A stretch of 64,000 bases of DNA, taken from the NCBI GenBank assembly GCA_037975125.1, contig CM075857.1, positions 67,907,899 through 67,971,898 of the forward strand. The letters run 5' to 3'. Below are positions 43,480 to 54,018 of this stretch, in pieces. Position 1 is the first letter of the stretch, and each line of letters opens with the position of its first letter. The DNA comes from Latrodectus hesperus (lineage: Eukaryota > Arthropoda > Arachnida > Araneae > Theridiidae). The notes beneath the pieces are model-generated. The model had not been told where the DNA came from. It saw only the letters and a list, made by a program, of their open reading frames with translations, and made no database searches. Both the position numbers and the translations under genes were made by a program.

Positions 43480-44740
43480 ATCTCTCGGGGAAGCGTTTAA
43501 CCCGTAGAGAGCGCGTTACCAAGGTGGCGGATAGGGAAACGCCTCCACTGGTCTTTCAGTGGCTGGTAGAAGAGAAATTAAATACCTTCCACACATCAAC
43601 AGGCAGAAGTCCAACCTCCCGAGGCAAAGCGCCGGAGCCCCATCTTGCTAGAGCCAAAATCCTTGTATCACCGATAGTGGTATGTCATCGAGGAACTCGG
43701 TTAAAACCTCATTGTGAAACACCAAATACGACTGTCTTGAGAGCGTTCAGGCAACATATGTTCCAAGCAGGCAATTCCCGATTATGCTAGCCAACACGTT
43801 TGGAAACCAAAGTTCCTGATGTTTCTGAGGTCGGATTGCATGCGGATTGTCCTGAGACCACATATGGCTGTTGTGATGGTTGAATATCTCATCACGAGTG
43901 AAACATGATTCTTCAGTCCACAGGATATGTACAATGAAACCATTATCTGTGTTCTGTTGCTGCAACAGCCATTCAAAGAAGGCTACGCATTTCTGAAAGT
44001 CATCTGGTTTCAGACCTTGCTCGGTTATGTAACGAAATGGGTGTAGCTGCTCAGACCAGAAAAGCCTGTGGACAGTACTTTTACTCGAAGTTATCTCACG
44101 GGCTAATGCGTGTGTGCTTACCTCGGGCGTCTCTTTTACCGCTGCAGTATTGCATCAGTCTGTGCTACCGTCAAGCTGCGTCGTAATCTTCCAGTACCGT
44201 GAAGATGGATTGTTGGCAAGACGCTTCCCGTATTTCGTAGTCTGTCATCCAGCCTACGGATGACGTTGACATCGATAGGACTGCGGGATGGATATCGACG
44301 GGAGTACTCCCAAGCAGTCCGTAAGGCATTTCCATTACATAGGCCGTAAATTAACGGCCTATGTAATGGAAATACCTAGTAATGGAAACGAGGAATCTAG
44401 ATGTCACAGTAGTCACGAATTGAATACATGGTCACAATACGAAGACTACAAATAATAGTTGCAAGATGCAGCCTTTTAAATACCAGTTGAATGGCAGCAT
44501 GCATGAAGTGATATGCGCGGCGAACGTTTTAAACATTATCCTCTGGAAAGATATGCAAATACTGTTGTTGATATGTCCAATAAAGTGTTTTTTTCTTGCA
44601 CCGGCAGTGACGTCATACTTTGTTTTTCGAATTTTTCTCGTAAACTATGGATCGTACAGGAACGTTTCTTTGGGCAGTTTTTATGTACTCCCAACGAGGA
44701 ATCTAGCTGTGCAGAGTTTATGCGGTCGTTTTGGGACACC

Positions 44741-44743
<3 letters not shown>
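43480..44743 (-). pseudogene. Tc1/mariner-superfamily transposon remnant with DUF4817-type transposase
   Basis: One TIR survives at the 44743 end (minus strand ACAGGGTGTCCCAAAACGAC) and abuts a TA tract. The transposase on the minus strand starts MYSIRDYCDI. It is interrupted by an inverted insertion, then gives IYGLCNGNALRTAWEYSRRY and the downstream helix-turn-helix (VIRRLDDRLRNTGSV). Further on ILWTEESCFTRDEIFNHHN matches the 'FTDEATFTREG.FN.HN' block with the catalytic Asp replaced by Glu. SHMWSQDNPHAIR follows. After a frameshift, YLVFHNEVLTEFLDDIPLSV and QDGAPA (second Asp kept, preceded by a stop) appear. The C-terminal third is very degenerate and the other TIR is not found. The GC-rich 88-codon plus frame at 43524-43790 is antisense to this gene and is not separate. 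Confidence 0.8.
44328..44373. repeat. 20-bp perfect palindrome inside the transposase
   Basis: ATTTCCATTACATAGGCCGT (44328-44347) is exactly repeated as its reverse complement at 44354-44373, separated by 6 nt. It falls on the codons for GLCNGN of the helix-turn-helix region. One copy is thus an inverted duplicate inserted in the reading frame, accompanied by another short partial copy (CTAGTAATGGAAA) next to it. Confidence 0.95.
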
Positions 44744-44803
<60 letters not shown>

Positions 44804-44826
44804 TATATATGATAGATAGATAGTAT
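44744..44826. repeat. (TA)n then (GATA)n microsatellite
   Basis: A TA tract begins exactly where the transposon TIR ends and grades into GATAGATAGATA. It could be a microsatellite grown from the TA target site or a pre-existing TA tract chosen as target. Confidence 0.95.
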
Positions 44827-45329
44827 AGTTAATAGTATATTTTATAAAATACAATGAAAAATGCCAAATGGAGAATAGTACATTGAAAATACTAAATGGA
44901 AAACAATACATTGAAAATACTTGAATTTCAAGGAAAATATCAAAGAAAGATATAAAATGGAATGAAGTACCAATATGGTCAGCTTCTTCAGGGGGTGTTG
45001 ACCACATTGGTACAAATTATGGCTTTTGTGCAATGGCCCAAGACATAGTCTTAAAGAAGCCAGTACACCCCAAAACCATACCAAAAGTTCAAACCAAAAT
45101 ATCAAGCCAGAATAAAAGAAGTAGATTTTAATCTAAAATATGTAAGTCAAAATCCAATGTTGCAAAAATACATTTAATCCATAATAATCAAATTAAAACC
45201 ATATCCAAATACAAGTATAAATCTGCAAGAACCTCACTAAATACATAAATTAGAGACTAAGTTTAAACACTATCGGCATTTCAAACTTCTTATAAGATTA
45301 TATTATTTCAGTTCAGTATCCAACTTTGC

Positions 45330-45331
<2 letters not shown>
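44827..45331. other. Hairpin-bearing segment between two TA tracts
   Basis: About 500 bp of mixed composition bounded by microsatellites. At 44967-45013 a 14-bp arm GTACCAATATGGTC pairs with GACCACATTGGTAC around a loop that reads CCCTGAAGAAG on the minus strand. The foldback element at 40 kb has an equivalent hairpin with a CCTGATGAAG loop (40908-40952). An interspersed motif ACAATACATTGAAAATACT / AGTACATTGAAAATACT is tandemly repeated near 44.87-44.92 kb. The 100-codon minus frames here are artefacts of the repeats. Confidence 0.5.
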
Positions 45332-45409
<78 letters not shown>

Positions 45410-45412
45410 ATA

Positions 45413-45497
<85 letters not shown>
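45332..45497. repeat. (TA)n microsatellite, 166 bp
   Basis: TA tract interrupted once by ATGATATATGATAT near 45.41 kb. Confidence 0.97.
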
Positions 45498-45499
<2 letters not shown>

Positions 45500-48054
45500 A
45501 TAAATAACATATACTTTATTTAAATCTAGTCAAACTGAATCACTATTTGTAAATGTGCCACGTGTTTCATAGTTTTTAGTATTTGTGAATGCATGCATTT
45601 CTAATGATGTATGATATTTGATTTTAGATGCATACTTTATAAAATGTATAATTCGCTTAAATGGTTATTTCTTCTGTAAAAGTTAACACATCCTAATAAC
45701 ATTTTTTAGTTTTCTATTAAACGCAAAAAAAAAATAAAAATAATGAAACAAATAATCTAAGAATTTAAGAAATCAATAATTTAAGAAATCTTGTGTATAA
45801 TTGGAAACCGCGGGAAATAAAGTTTTCTTATCAATATTTTATTATATTTAAGCTGTAAATTGTATTTTTCTGCCTTATTCTAAACTTTTGTGTAGGAATT
45901 AGTTATGTTTTAGAGCATGAAGTTATCAAAATCTAAAACGCGATAGCAATTCTAACTTTACGTTTGTACGTACTTAAAGTTATAAGGCATACGATTTTAT
46001 TACTTTTTTCCGACAGTTTATTTCAATTTGAACTTATTAAATATTGGCATAAATAAAATTTTTAAAATGCCAGAATTAAGCATTTTTGTAGTTTAAAACA
46101 TGAAATAAATAATATCGTTTTATATCGGATTTAAAATTGCCGTATAATAAATATTCATTTTGTGAGTTATTAGTTTTATCAATTTACTTCATATTATAAT
46201 GTGTTGCACTATGACAGAGTTATTTTTCCACTGAGAGAACTATCAATTGTCAGTAATAGAAAATCTAAGATATTCTTAATTTGATAAGCTAATTTGAACT
46301 GAAATATTATATAATTATTCAAATAACTATATAAAGTTTTTCAAAAAGTATTTAATACATTTTAAATTATATTTAAAATTAACTTTGCAAATTCATAATC
46401 TTCCAAAATATTTAAATGAAGGCTACTGAATTTACATATTTTTATTAAAATCACCAAATAATTTATAGATAAATATGGGATGTGGGTTAATTTATTACTT
46501 ACTACAAGCAAAAATTAAATAAAAAAATTTTTAAAAATTACATTTGTATCATTTTATGTTTATTGATAGTTCCTTACTGAACTTTTTATTTGTTATGGAT
46601 TGATTAATTATATTAAGTTATTTTCAATTCTCCATTTTATAAATACATTTAAGAATATGAATATAACCAGTGTTTCTAATTTAAGTGTGTTATCTGACAA
46701 TTATAGTGTTGTTCTTTCTTCACATATATCTGAATATGTTTTCACTGTAAAGTCAGAAAAAAATATTAAATTTTATTTGCTCACTATGTGGAAAAGCAAG
46801 TAATACATCAATTTTCAAATTTTACATATCTTCTGGATTTTGAAAAAAATTTTTATACAAATGTGAATCTTAATTCACAGAATTTATTTTTAATACAAAC
46901 TGTGAAAAATGAAAGAGTATAGCATAAGTAAGTCAAAGTATAAAATAAATTTATAGTTAGAAATAATAACGTTGTAAGAATAAAAAATGCGGAAAAAGTA
47001 ATGAGGAAAATCAAGAAATTTGAGAAACATAATTCTTTTTTATATCGTCTACAATTATTCAATATCAGCATTTCTAATCATTTTTGATTTTATATATTAT
47101 AAAATCAGAAATTATATTATTTATGAATACTATTATGTCATACATTGAATATTATCTTAGAAGACTGTTTCACTATTTTTAAAATACTTAAAAAAATAAC
47201 CTAAAACGTAAATATGGACAAGAAAGAAATATCATGGTGGGAAATTCAGTAAAAATTACACACCAGAGATGAAATATTTATTTATTTTAAAAGCACAATA
47301 TAACTACAAAAGTACTTGAGATATCAATAGAGCACTTCATAAATATCACGGATGAAGAATTTGCCAACTGATTTGAGTTAAAAACATTAAAGACTTAATT
47401 ATGATCAAATTAAATTATGCACATATTTTACTTTCAATAGTACTTATGTATATCAATATAAAACTCGAATGAAATGCATAAAGATAACTCCATCAAGATC
47501 ATAAAAAAGAAGATTGGACAAGTGATAGTTATTATGCGTCAAAGTTCTTTTAATACATAAAAGAGTACATTTTGATACTTTGTTTTATTTTTACTAAAAT
47601 TTTTAATTCCCTTTCTACATTCATTAATTTATTAAATTTTCAGTTAATATTGTTTCAATAATATTTTAGATAATTATATCACAAATTAAATTTCCAATTA
47701 AAAATGATATGTGAAAAATATGTACATGAACACTTATATACATATATGTATACATTTACAAAAATTATGAAAGTTGAATAAAAATAAAAAAGAACATTTT
47801 TTTTGTTTTTAATATAGGCAAATACGCAAATATCGAGATTTTGAACGTGTTTCCATCATTCTTCCAAACAGGGGTACGCAAGAAGAATGAAGTTACTATC
47901 AATTTTAGAAATATGCAAAATTGTAATTCATTTTTATATTTCATATGAAACAAAATATCAGCTTAAAAAAGCATTGTTGTCTCTATATTTTCATGCAGAA
48001 GAAAATAATTAAAAAAAGTTTAAATACTTAAAATATGTTTCCTTAGAAATGTTA
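45498..48054. other. AT-rich non-coding DNA
   Basis: Short frames at 46.6-47.95 kb are Ile/Phe/Asn/Lys-rich and unconvincing. Nothing else is recognised. Confidence 0.5.
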
Positions 48055-48056
48055 TA

Positions 48057-49634
48057 CACTGGTGGAAATGCAATTAAAGAGACTCAAAAATTCACTTATT
48101 TTTCATATAAAAGTACATGATATATACTTTTTGAATTACCTTTATTGGAATCACGTTTTTAGTTTTCAATTTTGCAAAAAAACTTAATTTAGTGAGAATT
48201 TAGATCATTTAATTAAAAAATCAGAAATTTCGAGTGGAAATGCAATTAAAGACACACGTTGTTTTTCGAACAAATTTTTTAAATTAATGAGTGACACCTC
48301 CATTGTTTACAATTACTTCATGCATTCTATTTGGCATCGATTTTGCAAGATTTTGAAGGTAATTTAATGGCAAATTTGACCATACATCACGATTTTTGTC
48401 TTTTAAGTCCATTACTGACCCAATGTGGCCGTTTTCATAAACTTTTTGTGTTATCAATCCCCAGAAGTTTTCAATAAGGTTCAGATCGGAACTTCTAGCT
48501 AGCCAGTCCATAACCTTGATGTTTCGCTCCATGAAAGAGGCTTTTGTTGCTTTAGAGTTGTGAATGCTTGCATTGTCTTGTTGAAATATCCTGGAATCTT
48601 CATCCATATCTTCAGCATAATTCAACAGAACGTTATCTAGGACTTCAATATAATCGGAGGAATTCATTTTAGGTGTGATCCAACAGATGAGGGTTGTTCC
48701 ATAGCTCGAAAAAGCTCTCCACACCATCAATGTGCCTCCACCAAAATTGCGGCTAACTGAAATCTCCTTTTTAGTTCCTATGCGATGCTAGTAATATTTG
48801 TTTTTATTTTTTCAATATAAATTAAACATTTTCTTATCACTAAACACCACATTGTTCCATTCAGAGTCCCAATTTGCATGCTTTTTTTTTTCAAATTCCA
48901 AATGAGCTTTTTTATGCTGAATACTTAAGAGAGGAATGCGATGGTTTTTCACCCATTTAACAACTCCAGATTGATTAATTATCTGTCTGATTCTTCGAGT
49001 TGTAACAGATAGGCATAAATCTCTTCTAATTTTAGTGGAATTTACGTTAGTTCTTTTTGCCTCGCGAATTATCAGCCGCTTTTGACGGTCACTTTATTTA
49101 TAATAAATACCTTGACGCCTCTTAACTCCATACATATCACCTAGATTTGAAAAATTCCACGCAACATTTGGGGAGTTATTAATTTTATTTGCAATTGACC
49201 TATTTGAGTAGCTTCTTCCTTTAAAATTTGAAATTTTGATCGCTCTTCTATCGAAAGCCCGATGTTACGTCCCATTCGATAACTACCTTTAATAAATGTT
49301 TGAGGTAAGATGTTTTTGAAATATTTAGTATCAGACACTCTAGAGACAGCAAACTGCTCCTTTTAAGTACTTTAGAAACAAAAATAAAGTGGTAGATTGC
49401 TAAAATTCTAGATTTAAAGTAAGTGTTTTTATTTGCATTTCCACTCAAAATTTTGGATTTTTTTCACTAAATGATGTACTCACTGAATTAATTTTTCTTT
49501 TGTAAGTTTTTTGCACAAAATGATTGAACACAAAAAATTTAATTCAAATAAAATTAGTACAAAAAATATCATGGGCATTTATATGAAAAATAAGTTAATT
49601 TTTGAGTGTCTTTAATTGTATTTCCACCACAGTG
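48057..49634 (-). mobile_element. Tc1-like element with IR/DR-type ~200-bp TIRs
   Basis: A full-length element of 1578 bp between TA dinucleotides (48055-48056 and 49635-49636). The outer ends read CACTGGTGGAAATGCAATTA on the left and, reverse-complemented, CACTGTGGTGGAAATACAAT on the right. Each TIR carries a second, inner copy of the core repeat (GAGTGGAAATGCAATTAAAG, 48232-48256, and GAGTGGAAATGCAAATAAAA, 49422-49446 reverse-complemented). This is the IR/DR architecture known from Sleeping Beauty-like elements, where each TIR holds two transposase-binding direct repeats. The transposase on the minus strand is broken. Confidence 0.92.
48284..49275 (-). pseudogene. Tc1-like transposase pseudogene
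   Basis: The N-terminal paired-like HTH begins MGRNIGLSIEERSKFQILKE (ATG at 49275) and runs into a stop at 49141. Downstream, in other frames, KRTNVNSTKIRRDLCLSVTT and RRIRQIINQSGVV form the second HTH. NNVVFSDKKMFNL carries the first catalytic Asp, soon followed by stops. The last 149 codons are open. They begin MMVWRAFSSYGTT, contain FQQDNASIHNS with the second Asp, and NLIENFWG with the Glu; spacing between these two is 34 residues (DD34E). They end VIVNNGGVTH. All three catalytic residues are still present, so inactivation is by frameshifts and stops. Total length (~330 codons) is normal for the family. Confidence 0.9.
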
Positions 49635-49636
49635 TA

Positions 49637-51003
49637 TATATAATAAATATTAAATTTAGACCACGTATATTATAATACAGTATGCATTTGACTTAATTCA
49701 TACTTAATAAAATGTCTTATATAGTAACACTTTTTAAATACAATGCTACCTTTATAATTCGGAAATAAGTTTTTCTTGTTATTCATAAATATTTTTTATC
49801 AAAAGTATCTTAAAAATATTCATAAAAGTATTGAAAATTTGGAAACTGGGTAATTCATTGTCTATCACGTGTCTTGTCTATCACGTGTCTTTTTCACCTT
49901 TATTCTTGCAATGCAGAATGTAACTTTGTTATTTATACATTCTTTATTCATTAGAATTCACTTCTTTAGAAAAAGGTGAATCAAGTTTTATCTTCTTTAA
50001 ACTACCTTAAATTTCTTAATATGGAAATAAATTTCGCATTAGTTTTAAGTATTTAAACTGATTTAATGAATATATTTCACTTATATTTGACACTGAATAT
50101 CGATCCCCGTTTCAAAAATATGTGTGGCAACGCAAACAATATGATTAATCTTCTTACTTATCAATTATGCAAAATATGTATTTGACAGAAATTATTGTAA
50201 ATAAAATAGTTTCAACAATAAACATGAAATTGATATTCGATTTATTGATTTCCTTCAGCTAATACTGATTGGAAAAATTTTTGACGAATATTTGACCGCT
50301 GGATTGTAGAATGCAAAATTTGACAAATAAGGTATTATTAATGAAGTTAAAACAAAAATTTCATTAAATAGAATTATAAATATGTTAAAGTTATGAACCT
50401 ATAGAAAAGTCATAAAATATGAACTTGTGTTTTCGCTTAGATATACTTTAATGCAACTTAGCATCAGTCTGAATATAAAATTTTCAGATTTTTACCTGTT
50501 GAATTCTGGATAGTGAATGAATCGTAATGTTTTATTAAGTCACTTTTTGTATAAAATTTATTATTTTCAAGACTGTATTGATGGGTATCCCATTTTATGA
50601 CAAGAAATAATTCAAAATCAATACTAATTCACGATAATTCTTATTCCTAATACTTTATTCACATTGAGCATGTTAGCTAACGAAATAATAAAATGGTTTC
50701 TAGATTTAGTTCTAAAAATATGAGTTAATACCCATTTTGTGCAAATATCACCACCGTTTAAAATATATTCTATGTTTAAGAAATAAAATATATTAAATTT
50801 TTCTCTATAAAATTAAAATATATTTTATTTTACTAAACCAATTTTTACATAATTAGAAATGATTCAAATATTTTCGCATACTTTCCAAACAGTATTCTAA
50901 ATCTAGATCAGAATGTAATCACTTTAAAATGTGTGTGCATATGTACACAGGAAATCCATAGAAAAGGACTCCCTGATTTCAAAATTAAATATCTCGAAAA
51001 CAA

Positions 51004-51004
<1 letters not shown>
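49637..51004. other. AT-rich non-coding DNA
   Basis: Contains only the E-box duplication at 49858-49889; otherwise nothing recognisable. Confidence 0.5.
49858..49889. promoter_or_regulatory. Two perfect 16-bp repeats, each with a CACGTG E-box
   Basis: TTGTCTATCACGTGTC occurs twice head to tail. CACGTG is the canonical palindromic E-box bound by bHLH factors such as Myc/Max, USF or CLOCK types. A tandem pair 16 bp apart could be a regulatory element or a chance slippage duplication. Confidence 0.35.

Positions 51005-51091
<87 letters not shown>
51005..51091. repeat. (TA)n microsatellite
   Basis: Pure TA tract of about 86 bp; the Tyr-Ile frames over it are artefacts. Confidence 0.97.
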
Positions 51092-51092
<1 letters not shown>

Positions 51093-51873
51093 TACTTTTG
51101 AACACAAATATACAAAATACAGAATAGATTTCAAGTGTATTACCTTCACTTTTTGCATGTAAATTGTCGAAAAATTTTGGAGAATTCAGTAAGCTGCACT
51201 CTCAAAAACTTTAAACTATTTAAAATTGCAAATAATTATTTTAACTATAACTTCTTAAAATATAATAATTAAATTTTCATAGGAATAACAAAATTATAAG
51301 CAATAATAATAAGATTAATAATAATGCACTTAGTCGCAGATCACTGAATTTGTAAAATATATGCGCTCCACTCTATCAGCCGAATAATTCTTATTAAAAA
51401 CTCATATATAAAATATTATAATATATGAGACTGAAAAAATATATCTTATCGTGTGTATGTGTTTCTCCCACTGATAGAGAGAGAGAGTATTTTTAAGAAA
51501 CAAAATCTAGTGATAAATATGTAAAATGTGTATATGTTTTTATAATTGGATTAATAACAAATTTCAAAATTAAAAATCAGTAATTTTTGCTTTTTAATAA
51601 ATTTCTTACATTTAGGATAAATTCTTACGTAATACAGATATAAAAATATTTTTTTTGAAATACAATATTATGAACCATATTTAGTATTTGTTTCATGAAT
51701 AATGGTTGCATAATTTTTATGACGTGTCTGAAAAATTCTGTTAAGTCATTATTAGTTTATAACTCTCTAATTTTTAAATAAAGAAATTTCTTTTATCTTT
51801 TCTCTTTTTTATCCATTTGTTATCAAGAACAATTAAGTGCATCTAAGCGAATATTACAGTATTTTTTCCATCA
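51092..51873. other. AT-rich non-coding DNA
   Basis: A short (GA)n tract at about 51.477-51.487 kb; nothing else recognised. Confidence 0.5.
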
Positions 51874-51886
51874 ATGTTTATAATTT

Positions 51887-52184
51887 GTTGTTGTTGTTTA
51901 CTAATAACACTTGGACAAGCCAAGCTCGCTGCGCTTAAGTCGATTGGGAGCGTCTTTCGTTTTAATTAAGAGCACCATGAAGGTGAAAGTACGACTTTGC
52001 TCTACACACATGCCATAGGTACCCGTTTATGGGGTAGGCAACTATTCACACCTCATTCATACAAGGAAAGGACAAAGACAGGATAGATAGAGAGAGAAAT
52101 TACACCTATGCCCGAACCGGGATTCGAACCCAGGAACTCCTTATCCGTAGTCAGGCACGCTGACCACTAGACAAGTTGGTCGGC
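51887..52184 (-). mobile_element. tRNA-derived SINE, family 1 head with tail type B
   Basis: On the minus strand the head starts GCCGACCAACTTGTCTAGTG, with A box TAGTGGTCAGCGTG and a perfect B box GGGTTCGAATCCC. The body includes CCATAAACGGGTACCTATGG, as in the SINE at 18493-18767. The 3' tail (ACTTTCACCTTCATGGTGCT, AAACGAAAGACGCTCCCAAT, CTTGGCTTGTCCAAG) is the same as in the SINE at 26011-26380, ending in (CAA)n. A perfect 13-bp target-site duplication ATGTTTATAATTT (51874-51886 and 52185-52197) delimits it. The intact B box and long TSD make it the youngest SINE here. Confidence 0.95.
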
Positions 52185-52439
52185 ATGTTTATAATTTAAT
52201 TTTTAACAATAAAATATACATTAGGGTTTAAAAATTAGAAATAATGTATTGAATATTACCTTTGTATAAATTTAAAACTGCATCTTTTAAACAAGTAGTT
52301 AGACACTTATTTTACCAATTAGTTTGAAACTAAATTTATAACTTAAACAGGACAAAATAAATAATTGCATGCGGTAATATTATTAATATTGGCATAATAT
52401 TTCATTATTTTTATCATAACAAACTGTGAAATTAAAGTG

Positions 52440-52615
52440 ACCCGTGACAGTCAATGACGTATGACTGCATCCGTTTCTAATAAGACATTGCCTGCGTACG
52501 AAGATCATGTCATGGATCATTTGGTAAGAAAGTGCACTTTCTGATAAATTCTGCTTTCATTTTCTGATAAGACCTGCGAAGCACGTATTATAAATGAATT
52601 GTTCTTTGCCAGGAA
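52440..52615. promoter_or_regulatory. Candidate regulatory island with CRE/GATA-like sites
   Basis: A 175-bp GC-richer island with no frame or repeat hallmark. It contains GTGACAGTCAATGACGTATG (CRE-like TGACGTA and a TGACAG homeodomain-type core) and two TTTCTGATAA GATA-type sites about 25 bp apart. It lies 1.3 kb upstream of the best exon candidate. Confidence 0.3.
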
Positions 52616-53954
52616 AGAAATTAATCTTAGGCCTTTTTATACTGAGTATTAAAAATAAATAGTATTCATAATGAATTATCTACAGTTATATTCTGAAACA
52701 CTTTAGTTTTAGGGTTATTGAAAGTTAGTTTATATGCAAAATTTTTTCATTAAATTCATTTTAAGATTTTAACTATAGACATTAAATATATACATAAATA
52801 CATATGTAAATATGAAGATTCATTTATTTAAATGTTTTAAGCCATGTGCTTCAAAATTTGGTTAGTATCAAAATAATAAATCTTTCATAAAAAAAATAGT
52901 TTATAGGCATTTCTTTTTTATAACTAGAAGTTAAAATATATGAATTTTAAATCTGTATTTTCTGTGAACCACAGTAAAATTATCTTTGTAAATTTTCTAT
53001 TCACTGTTTACCTATAAAATGATTCATATATTTGTGTTCTCAAATTCCAATAATAGGCTTACAAAAAGTTCTTCATTTATTTGTGTTGATATAAAAGATT
53101 TTAATTGTATCCCATCAAAATGTTTATTTTTATTTATGTATTCAGGAAACTTTGAGGTAAATATGAAAATTATAATAAATATTTGAAATAAAATATATAT
53201 TGGATTTAAAACATTTTTTATTTACATTTTTATTTTGATGTATTTTTATATTAATTAAGATATCACTTAACATCTGTTGCATATATTAAATGATATCTTA
53301 ATTAAAGCATTAATATTATCTATCTTTTAAGCTGATTGCATTATAATATGAATATTGAATAAAATAGTTTTAGACAATCAAACGAGAATTTATTTCACGA
53401 GATAAAAGATTTCTTATTTATTATATATTTTCACAGTCTAAACTCATACTTTTTTCAATTATTTGACAAAGTACCACAGATTTTAATACTTTTTTAGAAA
53501 AAAAATACTTGAATAAAAATCAAATATCATTAATATTATATAACAAAATAATAGTTTGGTCATCAATGAAATTTTTTTATTTATGTCTACATATTTTCAA
53601 GGAAACATATATAGGAATTTTTTGACCTTTTTTATAGTTTACAAAAAAGAGAGTAAATTAGTTCAGATTTGTCCAGATAAATTTGTTCTATTAATTAGGA
53701 GAAAGTAATTAATTAAATAAATTTTAATGGCATATACATGAGCTGAAACAAATTTAAGTGATTAATCTAACTTAATTTAGAAGACATAAATTAAATTAAA
53801 TCCATTATAATGTTATAGTGCATTTTTTAATCTTTTCTCATTTTTAAAAGTAACTCTTGAAAATTGTATTGATTAATTTAAACATGTTCATGTTTTGAAA
53901 TGAACATGATTTTAATTCATAAACGTGATTTTAATACAGTTGTCTTCATTTTAG
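52616..53954. other. AT-rich DNA with one hairpin
   Basis: No gene. A perfect 15-bp inverted repeat TTAATTAAGATATCA (53251-53265 with 53291-53305), extendable to about 20 pairs with one mismatch, encloses a ~15-nt loop. It is smaller and more AT-rich than the 14-kb hairpin. Confidence 0.5.
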
Positions 53955-54018
53955 GCTATTTACCTTATCCTGTTCGTCACTTCAGTTTTTCATGTAAATA
54001 CTGCTGCTGATTCTACTG
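53955..54018 (+). CDS. Internal exon encoding a signal-peptide-like segment
   Basis: A 64-nt exon between a strong acceptor (pyrimidine-rich GTTGTCTTCATTTTAG) and a consensus donor (GTAAGT at 54019). Only one frame is open: it begins AIYLILFVTSVF, a 12-residue hydrophobic core, and ends HVNTAADST plus one base. It therefore starts in phase 0 and ends in phase 1. Small residues at NTAA give a credible signal-peptidase site, so this is probably the h- and c-region of a secreted protein; a membrane anchor is the alternative. The upstream frame has a stop right at the acceptor (TTTTAG), so the Met must come from an earlier exon. I do not recognise the protein family. Confidence 0.5.

Noticed and set aside
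43524..43790. 88-codon plus-strand frame in GC-richer DNA
   Set aside because: It is antisense to the DUF4817-type transposase remnant, whose conserved motifs read on the minus strand over the same bases.
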